A stretch of 53,510 bases of DNA from Oscillospiraceae bacterium (GCA_015067675.1 SVMB01000013.1:1-53510); one strand, 5' to 3'; positions 24,647 through 32,872 are shown, numbered from the stretch's first letter. Notes: a model not told the origin generated them from the letters alone. A program made the numbers and translations.

Positions 24647-26194
24647 TCAGTATTTATACAGCTTCACCTTCATAATACCCGGCATAAAGGGAAGACCCAC
24701 GTAATGTTCGTCGCCGTTGAGAATCCGTCCGCGCTTCCAGGTTTCTCCTTCAAAGGTACCTTCTTCAATCCTAAGGAACTGCACATGACAGTTTTCCCCC
24801 TTCTTCGGCAGGAACCATGCCCGGAAGTTGGTACCAAACACATAGAACTCGTTTGGTGCGACTTCCAGCACGGCGCCGCCCGCAGGAGGCGTCCCCTGTT
24901 CCGTCGGACCATAGGCAATATGGACATCGTACTCTTCAAATTCCAGAATGATACCGTTATCAAATCCGTTATGATAAAATCCGCGCATATGGCCGGTTCC
25001 CCGGGCAGGAATAATCAGATGCATCATGCTGTGAAGCACCTGGTAACTCGCGGGCAGGTACACAGCCGAGCCTTCGTTTTTGAACGCTGCCGTACTGATA
25101 TTCAGTGCTGCGAGCATGGCGGCGTCCACGCCCTGATCCCTGCTAATGATATCCTCAATACCAAAGGGATGAAAACCGATGGCATTGTATTCACAGACCG
25201 CCAGGAAAACAGACGCTGCGGAGTTGATATTCGTGGCGGTCTCGGGGATGAACAGGGGATTTTCCAGCTGCGAATACTCGGCTGCCACCTTTTCAAAGTC
25301 CTGCACGTAGATATCGGGAGCATACAAGCACACGCCGGGTGCGGCGATTCGCCACAGAGGGATCATTTTGGCGATCGGGCAGCCGGAAGGATAGCAGCCG
25401 GGACGATCCGGATACTGCTGCAGCCAGGCGTTGACATACATCAGGATATCATGCTCTTTTTTACCGGCGGATATAATGGTTTCCACCGCCCTGCCGTAAT
25501 ACCAGGCCATAAAGTATTCTTCCGCGTCCCGTCCAAACGCCTCGGTCCAGGTTCCCGAAATGCCAAAGCTTTCAGCCAGCTCTGCCGGGATCTCCTCTGC
25601 AAATCGTGCATTGGCAAAGGATGAAAAATCGCGCGGACTGCCCAGCAGACCCATCTCATTTTCCACCTGCATCATGATCACGGTACCCTCCGTGTCCACC
25701 TCACCGATATGCTTCATGAGTCTGGCATATGCCCTGGCATCGGCGTCTACGGCAGCCTGACACAAGGGGCTGATGGTATTGGACGGATCCCCGAAGGGCG
25801 AGGGAATCCGGGTGGCGGAAACGCTTTCGCAAACCCAGTATCTGTCCCGGTCAAGCTTTACCCACTCCGGTACATAGGTGGACGTGCCGTTTTTCCAGAG
25901 TCCAAACCAGATCAGGGTCAGCCGCACGCCCTCTTTTCCCGCATCGGCAATGAGATCGTCCAGTTCCGTAAAGTCAAACACGCCTTCTTCCGGTTCAATC
26001 TGTTCCCAGGAAACAGTAGCGATGACAGAGTTTACGTGCAGAGGCCGCAGACTGGGCCATACTTTCTCCCGCATCCACACGGTACTGGAAGAGGCCGAAT
26101 TATGAAGCTCGCCGCCCAGGGCAACGAACGGTTTTCCGTCCACATAGAGAGTGGTCACGCCGTTTTCTTTTCTTAGTTCCGCTTTCTGTCTCAT
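24647..26194 (-). CDS. Glycoside hydrolase, GH35/DUF5597-like beta-galactosidase family
   Basis: A 515-aa TIM-barrel hydrolase without a signal peptide. The N-terminus VDGKPFVALGGELHNS and SWEQIEPEEGVFDF are typical of GH35/GH42-like enzymes. The predicted acid/base is E180 in MQVENEMG (GH35: VENEYG) and the nucleophile E318 in LFIPET. The C-terminal region (about 400-510) resembles the DUF5597 beta-sandwich. It probably cleaves beta-galactosides or related glycosides in the cytoplasm. The ATG start follows GGAAG by 7 bases; an upstream TTG two codons before is unlikely. It is 39 bases behind thpR, so the three genes mmcQ-thpR-GH35 may be one operon, a functionally mixed grouping. Confidence 0.82.
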   Translation of the reverse strand: MRQKAELRKENGVTTLYVDGKPFVALGGELHNSASSSTVWMREKVWPSLRPLHVNSVIATVSWEQIEPEEGVFDFTELDDLIADAGKEGVRLTLIWFGLWKNGTSTYVPEWVKLDRDRYWVCESVSATRIPSPFGDPSNTISPLCQAAVDADARAYARLMKHIGEVDTEGTVIMMQVENEMGLLGSPRDFSSFANARFAEEIPAELAESFGISGTWTEAFGRDAEEYFMAWYYGRAVETIISAGKKEHDILMYVNAWLQQYPDRPGCYPSGCPIAKMIPLWRIAAPGVCLYAPDIYVQDFEKVAAEYSQLENPLFIPETATNINSAASVFLAVCEYNAIGFHPFGIEDIISRDQGVDAAMLAALNISTAAFKNEGSAVYLPASYQVLHSMMHLIIPARGTGHMRGFYHNGFDNGIILEFEEYDVHIAYGPTEQGTPPAGGAVLEVAPNEFYVFGTNFRAWFLPKKGENCHVQFLRIEEGTFEGETWKRGRILNGDEHYVGLPFMPGIMKVKLYKY

Positions 26195-26233
26195 ATCCAA
26201 TCTTCCCGACCTTCCGCTTTTTTGGCTTCATGC

Positions 26234-26743
26234 TCACGGCAGAAGCGCTTTGCTGAATATTTCCGTATAGGTAAGCTTTCCTCCGATTTGCTCGGATTTC
26301 ATCAGGCTCACATGGGTCACCGTCATGCAGGTTTCGGCAGGCGCAAACTGCGGTATTTCTCCTTCAAATGGCTTATAATCCCGCACAAGCGTAATATGCG
26401 GGATGAATTCCCGCTCTTCCAGTGCAAACCCTGCCTCCTGCAGCAGCGAAAACGTCTTTGCAGCCAGGGATTCCAGCGCCGGATTGGGCGCGATTCCCGC
26501 CCAGAGAAGGTTCTCAAAATGCCCGGCACCTGAAAGGGTCATTTCAAAGCAGGCCGCATCCAGCCCCCCCAGCGCCTCCACGGCAGCGTCCGACGCTGGC
26601 GTTTCCCCGATAAAAGCAAGCGTCAGATGGAGATTCTCCGTCCGGGTAAATCTGCCCTTACCCAGCTTTGCAAGCTCGGCGGCAGTATCCGCAAGGGCCG
26701 ACTTCATGTCCTCCGACAGCTGCAATGCCGCAAACAGTCTCAC
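26234..26743 (-). CDS. thpR: RNA 2',3'-cyclic phosphodiesterase ThpR (2H phosphoesterase)
   Basis: A 169-aa 2H-superfamily enzyme with both HxTx motifs: HLTL at H39 and HITL at H116. The start MRLFAALQLSEDMKSAL is typical of ThpR/LigT, which opens 2',3'-cyclic phosphates at RNA ends. Its start codon overlaps the stop of the mmcQ-like gene by 4 bases, indicating translational coupling. Confidence 0.92.
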   Translation of the reverse strand: MRLFAALQLSEDMKSALADTAAELAKLGKGRFTRTENLHLTLAFIGETPASDAAVEALGGLDAACFEMTLSGAGHFENLLWAGIAPNPALESLAAKTFSLLQEAGFALEEREFIPHITLVRDYKPFEGEIPQFAPAETCMTVTHVSLMKSEQIGGKLTYTEIFSKALLP

Positions 26744-27114
26744 CGGTCATCCTCCCCACGTTTCTTGGCAGCGAGTTTGGGGCGGGTCAGCAGCCAGGAA
26801 TCCTCAATCATGCCAAACAGCACGTCCTCGGGCAGGTCACCGTTTATCCGTACCGTATTCCAGTGACGTTTATTCATATGATAGGCCGGCGTCACTTCCG
26901 GGTACTGCTCCCGCAGAAATTCCGCGGTCAGCGGCTCGCATTTCAGGTTGACCAGCAGTTCTCCCCGCTCAAAGATAAAGGCAAAGCTCTTTTTATTCCC
27001 ACGATGGCGCATAACGGTCATCGCATCCGGATCATCCGGGCTATCGTTGAACGGATAATCCTCATAGGCATCGGCAAAGCCCAGGCAATGGTTGATGAGT
27101 TCCCGTCGTGTCAT
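26740..27114 (-). CDS. MmcQ/YjbR family protein
   Basis: A 124-aa protein of the YjbR/MmcQ fold (CyaY-like DNA-binding superfamily). Family landmarks are YPFNDSPDD, KKSFAFIF, LLVNLKCEP, YHMNKRHWNTV and EDSWLLTRPKL. Members are small single-domain proteins suspected to bind DNA; the cellular role is not known. The second of two ATG codons was chosen because GGAGG lies 7 bases before it but only 1 base before the first. The gene is the first of a probable three-gene operon just downstream of the tRNA terminator. Confidence 0.88.
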   Translation of the reverse strand: MTRRELINHCLGFADAYEDYPFNDSPDDPDAMTVMRHRGNKKSFAFIFERGELLVNLKCEPLTAEFLREQYPEVTPAYHMNKRHWNTVRINGDLPEDVLFGMIEDSWLLTRPKLAAKKRGEDDR

Positions 27115-27188
27115 TGGCATACCTCCGCGAGTGGTAAAAGTGTGTGCCCGGCTGCAATGGTGAAATAGGTTTACAGGGCAATGGATAG

Positions 27189-27224
27189 GAAAAAAGCCTG
27201 AATTCTTTCGAAATCAGGCTTTTT
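27189..27224 (-). terminator. Terminator after tRNA-Val copy 2
   Basis: On the minus strand, stem AAAAAGCCTGA / TCAGGCTTTTTT begins right behind the tRNA and ends in a T6 run. Confidence 0.85.
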
Positions 27225-27226
27225 AT

Positions 27227-27303
27227 TGGTGGACACTAAGGGACTTGAACCCCTGACCCCCTGCACGTCAAGCAGGTGCTCTAGCCAACTGAGCTAAGTG
27301 TCC
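27227..27303 (-). tRNA. tRNA-Val (anticodon GAC), copy 2
   Basis: A 77-base cloverleaf with acceptor GGACACT/AGTGTCC, D-arm TAGCTCAGTTGGCTAGAGC, anticodon stem CCTGC/GCAGG with loop TTGACGT (anticodon GAC), T-arm containing GGTTCAAGTCC, and an encoded CCA end. It is identical to the other copy and has its own consensus promoter and terminator. Confidence 0.96.
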
Positions 27304-27344
27304 ATATTCGCTTTTCGTTCCGGCTCACCTCGAGCGCATATACT

Positions 27345-27372
27345 ATTATACACACTTTTCTGAAAATGTCAA
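27345..27372 (-). promoter_or_regulatory. Promoter of tRNA-Val copy 2
   Basis: Minus-strand TTGACA, 16-base spacer and TATAAT, both hexamers perfect. Followed by GAG...GCGCTCGAG shared with the other tRNA promoter. Confidence 0.85.
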
Positions 27373-27390
27373 TAGGTATTTTAAAAAAAT

Positions 27391-27421
27391 AAAAAGCAGC
27401 TTTCTTTTGAAAGCTGCTTTT
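27391..27421 (-). terminator. Terminator after tRNA-Val copy 1
   Basis: Minus-strand stem AAAAGCAGCTTTC / GAAAGCTGCTTTT with a short loop, followed by T-rich sequence. Confidence 0.85.
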
Positions 27422-27423
27422 GC

Positions 27424-27500
27424 TGGTGGACACTAAGGGACTTGAACCCCTGACCCCCTGCACGTCAAGCAGGTGCTCTAGCCAACTGAGCTAAGTGTCC
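27424..27500 (-). tRNA. tRNA-Val (anticodon GAC), copy 1
   Basis: Same sequence as the downstream copy, including the encoded CCA. Loop TTGACGT shows anticodon GAC; the variable and T-arm bases match a class I tRNA. Each gene is independently transcribed rather than lying in one tRNA operon. Confidence 0.96.
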
Positions 27501-27533
27501 ATATTTTCCCGCGTTCTCTCGAGCGCATTTACT

Positions 27534-27561
27534 ATTATACTCATTTCCGCCAAAATGTCAA
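27534..27561 (-). promoter_or_regulatory. Promoter of tRNA-Val copy 1
   Basis: Minus-strand TTGACA, 16-base spacer, TATAAT, near-duplicate of the other tRNA promoter and its surroundings. Confidence 0.85.
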
Positions 27562-27613
27562 GAGGTTTTTTCTTTTTTCTCAAATTATTTTTTCGTCCGG
27601 TTTGCTCCCACCT

Positions 27614-27705
27614 CTGTAACAGTCTGAATCCACTGTAACATAACTGCAACACAATTGACTTCGTTTGGTAGTGGTATTACAGGCTCTGTAATGATATACT
27701 GTAAT
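27614..27705 (+). promoter_or_regulatory. Operator-like repeat cluster and -10 box before a 65-aa ORF
   Basis: CTGTAAC occurs at 27614 and 27633, CTGCAAC at 27644, and CTGTAAT at 27686 and 27699. The copy at 27686 pairs with ATTACAG at 27676 in a perfect inverted repeat with centre GCT. A TATACT box (27695-27700) overlaps the last repeat, and no good -35 box lies 17 bases upstream. The design suggests a regulated promoter. The regulator is unknown. Confidence 0.5.
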
Positions 27706-27749
27706 CACAGCAAAGATACCCACATTCAAAGACAGGAGGTTTACGCATC

Positions 27750-27947
27750 ATGTACTTCAACTCTGAACACAAAGGATCCGTCAACGAAACCCGCAATCAT
27801 CATTCCGCCGCCATCCGTACTAAGGAACAGCTCAGCTGGAACATGAACGGCACCAAGCGCGCCGATGATGCGCAGGCCGAAATCCTGACCAGTTCCTTCG
27901 CCGCTTTCCGCAGCACCAGCAACGGCTTCTACCGCAGCGGCAACTGA
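27750..27947 (+). CDS. Small hypothetical protein (65 aa)
   Basis: A 65-residue polar protein beginning MYFNSEHKGSVNETRNHHS, with a central SWNMNGTKRADDAQAEIL segment and a Ser/Arg-rich end. AGGAGG lies 10 bases before the ATG and a terminator follows the stop codon, so it looks like a genuine monocistronic gene. There is no signal peptide, membrane helix or Cys pair. I recognise no family. The repeated CTGTAA sites upstream suggest tight control. It could be a small stress or developmental protein; this is only inference from the regulation. Confidence 0.65.
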   Translation: MYFNSEHKGSVNETRNHHSAAIRTKEQLSWNMNGTKRADDAQAEILTSSFAAFRSTSNGFYRSGN

Positions 27948-27976
27948 CGTACACACCCATCCTTTTACAGGACCTG

Positions 27977-28015
27977 ACAGCCCGGACACTCATAATGAGT
28001 TTCCGGGCTGTTTTT
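27977..28015 (+). terminator. Terminator after the 65-aa ORF
   Basis: Stem ACAGCCCGGA / TCCGGGCTGT with an inner CACTCAT/ATGAGT pairing, followed by T5. Confidence 0.85.
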
Positions 28016-28111
28016 CATTGAATTTGGCAGCCGGGAACGTATTCCTTTTTAAATTTACATCCGCGCGCCTGCGTCTTCATCGAATACTATCATTTTATTT
28101 TCTTCTGCTGC

Positions 28112-28140
28112 TTGCCTTTTTGTACGGTTGGCAGTATACT
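28112..28140 (+). promoter_or_regulatory. Promoter of the DegT-family gene
   Basis: TTGCCT, 17-base spacer, TATACT, about 55 bases before the start codon. Confidence 0.6.
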
Positions 28141-28195
28141 TAGGGTGTTGTCAGACTCCGATTTCTCAATTATGACATATGGAGGTTACAGATTT

Positions 28196-29449
28196 ATGGG
28201 TTGTCAGAAATGCCTCGCCATCAACGGCGGCGAAAAAGCCATTTCCCGTCCGCTGAATACCCGTCATGCCACCGACGAACGCGAAAAGGCCGCGATCATG
28301 GCTCTGTTTGATCAGGCCATCGAATCCGGCAACAATATCGGTTACAACGGTCCCGAAGAAGAAGCTTTCTGCCGTGAATTTGCCGAGTTTATGGGCGGCG
28401 GTTACGCCGACGGCGTCAACGGCGGCACCAATTCTGTTTACGTTGCGCTGCGTGCGCTGGATCTGCCCCCCTTCTCCGAAGTCGTCGTGGGCTCCATCAC
28501 CGATCCCGGCGGCGTGATGCCCGTGCTGATGTGCAACTGCATTCCCGTCATGGCTGACGTTGCCCCCGGTTCCTACAACACCTGCGCTGCCGAGATTGAG
28601 AAGGTTCTCACGCCTCTGACCAGTGCCATCGTGGTTGCCCACATCGGCGGCGAGCCTGCCGATATGCGCGAGATCATGGCGCTTGCCAATGCCCGCGGCA
28701 TTCCGGTGGTCGAGGACTGCGCCCAGGCCCACAATGCCCGTCTGGACGGCAAGCCCGTTGGATCCTTTGGTACCATTGCAGCCTTCTCCACGATGTTCGG
28801 CAAGCATTTCTGCACCGGCGGACAGGGAGGCGTGGTCTACACCAAGAGTGAAGAGCTCTACTGGCGCGTGCGTCAGGTTGCCGACCGCGGCAAGCCCTTC
28901 GGTCTGCCTGCCGGCAGCACCAACTGCATCGCCGCCATCAACTGCAACATGGACGAGTTCGGCGCCGCCATCGGGCGCGTCCAGCTCAAAAAACTGCCCG
29001 GCTTCATCAAGGGGCGTCAGGAAGTCGCCGCGAAGCTCGCCGAGGGCTTCAAGGATATTCCCTCCGTCATGATCCCCGAACTGGTCGAAGGTGCCGAAGG
29101 TGCTTACTGGTTCTGGCGTCTGGGTGTCAATCTGGACGGCATGACCTGCACCAAGGATGAGTACTGCTCTGCACTCCTCGCCGAAGGCGTCCCGCTCAAT
29201 CCCAGCTACTCCGCCGCCCTGCCTCACAAGCAGGATTGGTTCAGGAATCGTCGTGCCTTCGGTACTCCCGGCTTCCCCTGGACTGCAGCCGAGTACAAGG
29301 GTACGAACAACCGCGATTTCGAGACTCCCAATGCCGTGCGTGCCACGCAGGAGATGTACAATCTCTCCATGCACGAGGGCTGGACCGACGAGGACATCGC
29401 GCTGGTCATCGCCGCCTACAAAAAGGTCGACGCCGCCTTCCGCGTATAA
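28196..29449 (+). CDS. DegT/DnrJ/EryC1/StrS family PLP-dependent aminotransferase
   Basis: A 417-aa fold-type I PLP enzyme. The phosphate/ring-binding region NGGTNSVYVALRAL (about 75-88), the aspartate-type ring contact VVEDCAQAHNA (171-181) and the Schiff-base lysine K203 in FSTMFGKHFCTGGQGG are in the family order. Members transfer amino groups to keto-sugars (or form aminohydroxybenzoate); here the sugar substrate is unknown. The start at 28196 has GGAGG 10 bases upstream; the frame is open further, but that part contains the promoter. The gene is monocistronic with its own promoter and terminator. No nucleotide-sugar genes are adjacent, which argues for a catabolic amino-sugar or cyclitol role rather than an O-antigen cluster. 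Confidence 0.9.
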   Translation: MGCQKCLAINGGEKAISRPLNTRHATDEREKAAIMALFDQAIESGNNIGYNGPEEEAFCREFAEFMGGGYADGVNGGTNSVYVALRALDLPPFSEVVVGSITDPGGVMPVLMCNCIPVMADVAPGSYNTCAAEIEKVLTPLTSAIVVAHIGGEPADMREIMALANARGIPVVEDCAQAHNARLDGKPVGSFGTIAAFSTMFGKHFCTGGQGGVVYTKSEELYWRVRQVADRGKPFGLPAGSTNCIAAINCNMDEFGAAIGRVQLKKLPGFIKGRQEVAAKLAEGFKDIPSVMIPELVEGAEGAYWFWRLGVNLDGMTCTKDEYCSALLAEGVPLNPSYSAALPHKQDWFRNRRAFGTPGFPWTAAEYKGTNNRDFETPNAVRATQEMYNLSMHEGWTDEDIALVIAAYKKVDAAFRV

Positions 29450-29463
29450 GTCAAGATACAGCA

Positions 29464-29491
29464 AAAGGGATACCGTTTTCGGTATCCCTTT
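29464..29491. terminator. Bidirectional terminator between DegT-family gene and GH3 gene
   Basis: Stem AAAGGGATACC / GGTATCCCTTT with T-rich flank on the plus strand and A-rich on the other side; lies between convergent genes. Confidence 0.85.
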
Positions 29492-29494
29492 CTT

Positions 29495-30868
29495 TTATTT
29501 TGCAGCTTTTTCCTTGATCTCGGCAAGCAGCGCCGCGTATTCCGTCTGATACGGCACATCAGCATCCGCAGGCGGCGCCTCAAACACGCCAAACTCCATT
29601 TTGGCCTTCAGAATCCGGTACAGGGATTCATCCACCCGTTCTTCACGGATTTCCCCGGTCATCACCGCATCCAGCACTGCGCCGCAGATTTCCCGCAGCG
29701 CGTCTCCTTTCAGCGGCACGCACAGCAAATCGGCTCCGGCTTGCATCGCCATCACGCAGGCTTCCTCCACTGTCCAGCCGTCCGTGACCGCGCCCATCAC
29801 CAGGCTGTCGGTAATCACCAGGCCATCATAGCCCAGTTCCTCCCGCAGGACATCCGTCACAACCGCAGGTGACAGCGACGCCGGGACATTCTCTGCGCCC
29901 AGCGCAGGATACAGAATATGCCCCACCATGATCATCGCGGTACCGGCATCGATTGCCGCCCGGAAGGGTGTCAGTTCCACCTTGTCCAGCCGCGCCCGGT
30001 CATATGCAACCAGCGGCAGGCCGTAATGGCTGTCCACAGAAGTGTCGCCGTGTCCGGGGAAATGCTTGGCGCAGGCCAGGACCAGGCTTGCCTGCAGGCC
30101 GTCGGTATAGGCCGCGACGAAATCCGCCACGTTGTCTGCGTCCGAGCCGTAGCTGCGGCTGCCGATGACGGGATTATCCGGATTGGTATTGACGTCGGCA
30201 ACGGGAGCAAAGTTCAGGTTTATGCCGAGGGTATAGAGCTGCGCGCCCTGCAGCTTCCCCAGTTGTCCGGCAAGCGCCGGTTCCCCTGTCCTGCCGACGA
30301 CCGAAGCCTTCGGTGCTGTCGCGGCATCCTTGATGCGTTCGACGATGCCGCCTTCCTGATCGATACTGATGAAGGGATCGATCCCGCAGGCCTCCCGGAT
30401 GGTTTTGCGCAGGGTGCGATTGAGCTCGGCCAATTGCGTCAGCGTCCCCACGTTCTCGCCGAAGAGGATCACATTGCCCACGGCACATTCGGTGAGCACC
30501 GCCCGATCCTGTTCCGAAAGAGCCGTTCCGGATACGGCGGCGACGAAGAGCTGTCCCACCTTTTCCCGGACGGTCATGGCAGAGATCATCTCCCGCAGCG
30601 CAAGTTCCTGCAGCTGCTGCGCCGAGAGTGTCGTGGTTGTCGTCACAGCCGTCGCGGCAGTGGTCGTACTCACTGCAGTCGTTGCTGATGAGGAAGCTGA
30701 AGTGATCTTTGCCGCTGTGGCTGACGATGTCCCGGTTGTACTGACGATGCCGGTCGTGATTCCCACGTTTCCGGTACAGCCGCCGAGGGCAGAGAGTAAT
30801 ACAAACAGGCTTAAAAGCAGAGCTGTCCGGCGAAGAAATCCCCGGACAGTCGTTTTATTCAAATACAT
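29495..30868 (-). CDS. Lipoprotein GH3 beta-N-acetylhexosaminidase (NagZ-like)
   Basis: A 457-aa secreted lipoprotein. The signal peptide ends in the lipobox SALGGC with Cys31. Residues 38-80 are a Ser/Thr/Ala-rich linker, then a GH3 N-terminal TIM barrel. The NagZ-type loop KHFPGHGDTSVDSH (268-281), with the His/Asp acid-base pair, and the nucleophile D354 in VITDSLVMGA are present. Such enzymes release terminal N-acetylglucosamine from peptidoglycan fragments or other glycans. It is 13 bases behind an AraC regulator gene and probably in the same operon as an amidohydrolase. The GH3 C-terminal domain is absent, as in NagZ/YbbD. Confidence 0.93.
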   Translation of the reverse strand: MYLNKTTVRGFLRRTALLLSLFVLLSALGGCTGNVGITTGIVSTTGTSSATAAKITSASSSATTAVSTTTAATAVTTTTTLSAQQLQELALREMISAMTVREKVGQLFVAAVSGTALSEQDRAVLTECAVGNVILFGENVGTLTQLAELNRTLRKTIREACGIDPFISIDQEGGIVERIKDAATAPKASVVGRTGEPALAGQLGKLQGAQLYTLGINLNFAPVADVNTNPDNPVIGSRSYGSDADNVADFVAAYTDGLQASLVLACAKHFPGHGDTSVDSHYGLPLVAYDRARLDKVELTPFRAAIDAGTAMIMVGHILYPALGAENVPASLSPAVVTDVLREELGYDGLVITDSLVMGAVTDGWTVEEACVMAMQAGADLLCVPLKGDALREICGAVLDAVMTGEIREERVDESLYRILKAKMEFGVFEAPPADADVPYQTEYAALLAEIKEKAAK

Positions 30869-30881
30869 AGAAATCCTGTGA

Positions 30882-31826
30882 TCAGATGCCGCTGTCTCCT
30901 TCCTCTCCCGTGGCGCTATGGCTGCGGAAGGCCTTGGGCGTAACGCCGGTGACCTTGAGGAAAGTACGGTTAAAGTGACTGATGTTTGAAAAGCCCGAGG
31001 CGTAGCAGATATCCACGATCTTCATGCGGGGATTCTGGCGGATGAGGGTGATGGAATGTGCCACGCGCAGGCCGTTGAGGTATTCGGTAAAGGTTTTCTT
31101 GGTCAGAAGCTTGAAATACTGCCGGTAATAGGACGGACTCATAATGGCAACGTTGGCCGCGTCCTGCACGGTGATGTCGCGGGTATAGTTTTCCCGGATA
31201 AAGTCAAGCGACCGGATGAGCACCTCACGATGGCGCTCGTAGAGAAGCTCCTTTCCCTGCGCCGCACCTGCCTGTTCAATCGCCCGGCGCTGCAGCGTGA
31301 TGAGCTTACAGGCAAGGCCGTGAATCACCGCGTCGCATCCGGTCTGATGCTCGACATATTCCCGTCCGATCTCGGTGAGGGTGTTCTCCACCTCGAAGCG
31401 CAGAGAACCTGTCAGGCTCACCAGCGGGAAGGAATGCCCGTCGGTATAGCGTTCCAGCCAGGAAAGTACCCGGTTATCGTCATAGGGCACGCCGTCGGCC
31501 AGTTTTGAATCGATGAAATCCGCCGAAAACTCAAACTCCGTCAGTTCAAAGCTGTGTTCCGGGTCAGGAATGAAATAATGCGGCGTATAGGGCGGCATCA
31601 GGAGCAGATCCCCGCAGCGCAGTTCGTTGAGGTGAGAACCGGAAACATGGGTGAGCTGTCCCCGGCGGATGTACACCATCTGGATATAGGTATGCCGGTG
31701 GGGAATGATCTGGCAGGCAGTGAGATCCTTATAGAAATAGGGAAGGCCGTTATTATTACCGTTGGTGGTGAGTTCAAACAGCTCGGTATCCGCAAATTCG
31801 GGCCTGTCCACAAACAGACAACTCAT
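30882..31826 (-). CDS. AraC family transcriptional regulator with cupin sensor domain
   Basis: A 314-aa regulator. The N-terminal cupin-like domain (about 25-110; IIPHRHTYIQMVYIRRGQLTHVSG, LRCGDLLLMPPYTPHYF) should bind a sugar or small ligand. The C-terminal double helix-turn-helix (about 205-305) has VQDAANVAIMSPSYYRQYFKLLTKKTFTEYLNGLRVAHS and IVDICYASGFSNISHFNRTFLKVTGVTPKAFR. AAAGGA is 10 bases before the ATG. It is likely to control the amidohydrolase-GH3 operon in which it sits. Confidence 0.93.
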   Translation of the reverse strand: MSCLFVDRPEFADTELFELTTNGNNNGLPYFYKDLTACQIIPHRHTYIQMVYIRRGQLTHVSGSHLNELRCGDLLLMPPYTPHYFIPDPEHSFELTEFEFSADFIDSKLADGVPYDDNRVLSWLERYTDGHSFPLVSLTGSLRFEVENTLTEIGREYVEHQTGCDAVIHGLACKLITLQRRAIEQAGAAQGKELLYERHREVLIRSLDFIRENYTRDITVQDAANVAIMSPSYYRQYFKLLTKKTFTEYLNGLRVAHSITLIRQNPRMKIVDICYASGFSNISHFNRTFLKVTGVTPKAFRSHSATGEEGDSGI

Positions 31827-31893
31827 ATTTCTGCCATCCTTTCCCCATTGTTTATATGGTGTTTTATGTTTTCCGCGTCAGGACGATGACGGC

Positions 31894-32769
31894 TTACAGT
31901 TCGCCGATGAGTTTGAGTGCGTTCTTATAGTAGATCTTATCCAGCACCTCGGCGGGCAGATTCAGGGAATTCAGGAACTCCTGATGGATATTATCAAAGT
32001 AGTCGCGGGCGTAGACGATACGGTCCTGCCAGGTCAGGATGAACTGGCGGCCAAATTCCGGATCGCGGGACAGCGCATTGCAGCCGGAGCCTGCAGACAT
32101 ATCACAGTACAGGTTGGGGTACTTCTCCATCATCTCAGGGATTCGTCCGCCGGGAAGCACCGGGCCCTTGGGATAGCCAACCTTATCATACAGGTCATCG
32201 CCGGAGATGTGGGACCAGAAGCCCGGAGCATGACCCAGGAAGTTGGTCTCGGGGCAGAGTTTCAGCACACGCTCAAAGCAGTCGATGCCTCCGCCGTACC
32301 AGTAATTGGGGCGGGGATACATTCTTCCGTCGGGCGCGTCGAACTCATAGTCAAAGTGGAAGGTGACGGGAAGTCCCAGCTCACCGGCCACACGCCACAT
32401 CCGGATTGCGTCGGGATTATCGTACATCATGCGCAGCTTGACCTCGCCGCAGACCTTCGCACCGTAAATGCTCACCGCTGCCTTGAGGCGATCGATGGAA
32501 TTGGGGCGGCGCGGATCGGGAGCAAATCCCAGCACGAAGCGTTCGGGGCAGCGCTCAACATAGGAGAGCGTACGTGCAAAGGAGATCGGGCCGCCTTCAC
32601 GTACAGCGTCAACGTTGACATTCTGGTTATAGCTGGGGGAATACTCATCCTCCGGGGACTCCCAGGTGAGAAGCCAGGTCTTATCGATATGATACCGATC
32701 CATGTTCTCCACAAACTTCGTCAGATTATGTCTATGCCAGTCCGCATGGTTGTGACAATCAATGATCAT
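31894..32769 (-). CDS. Amidohydrolase family (TIM-barrel) hydrolase
   Basis: A 291-aa cytoplasmic enzyme of the amidohydrolase-2 group. Metal ligands are suggested by IIDCHNHADWHRHN (residues 2-15), VTFHFDYEF, FLGHAPGFW and the C-terminal DYFDNIHQEFL region. Related enzymes hydrolyse lactones or decarboxylate aromatic or sugar-derived acids. The promoter TTGACA/TACACT lies upstream. It is the first gene of the operon that continues with the AraC regulator and the GH3 lipoprotein, so its substrate may be derived from a glycan cleaved outside. The substrate is not deducible. Confidence 0.85.
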   Translation of the reverse strand: MIIDCHNHADWHRHNLTKFVENMDRYHIDKTWLLTWESPEDEYSPSYNQNVNVDAVREGGPISFARTLSYVERCPERFVLGFAPDPRRPNSIDRLKAAVSIYGAKVCGEVKLRMMYDNPDAIRMWRVAGELGLPVTFHFDYEFDAPDGRMYPRPNYWYGGGIDCFERVLKLCPETNFLGHAPGFWSHISGDDLYDKVGYPKGPVLPGGRIPEMMEKYPNLYCDMSAGSGCNALSRDPEFGRQFILTWQDRIVYARDYFDNIHQEFLNSLNLPAEVLDKIYYKNALKLIGEL

Positions 32770-32843
32770 AGCCTTGTCCTCCCGGTAAATTTGACTTTTT
32801 CGCCGGATCAGCGTCCATTGGAAGCCGACCCTGTCTCGTGTTC

Positions 32844-32872
32844 AGTGTAGCACCGGATTTTGATCATGTCAA
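32844..32872 (-). promoter_or_regulatory. Promoter of the amidohydrolase-AraC-GH3 operon
   Basis: Minus-strand TTGACA, 17 bases, TACACT. Confidence 0.7.

Noticed and set aside
27741-27989. An 82-codon minus-strand frame across the 65-aa gene
   Set aside because: It has no SD, and the plus-strand frame has both an AGGAGG site and a matching terminator.
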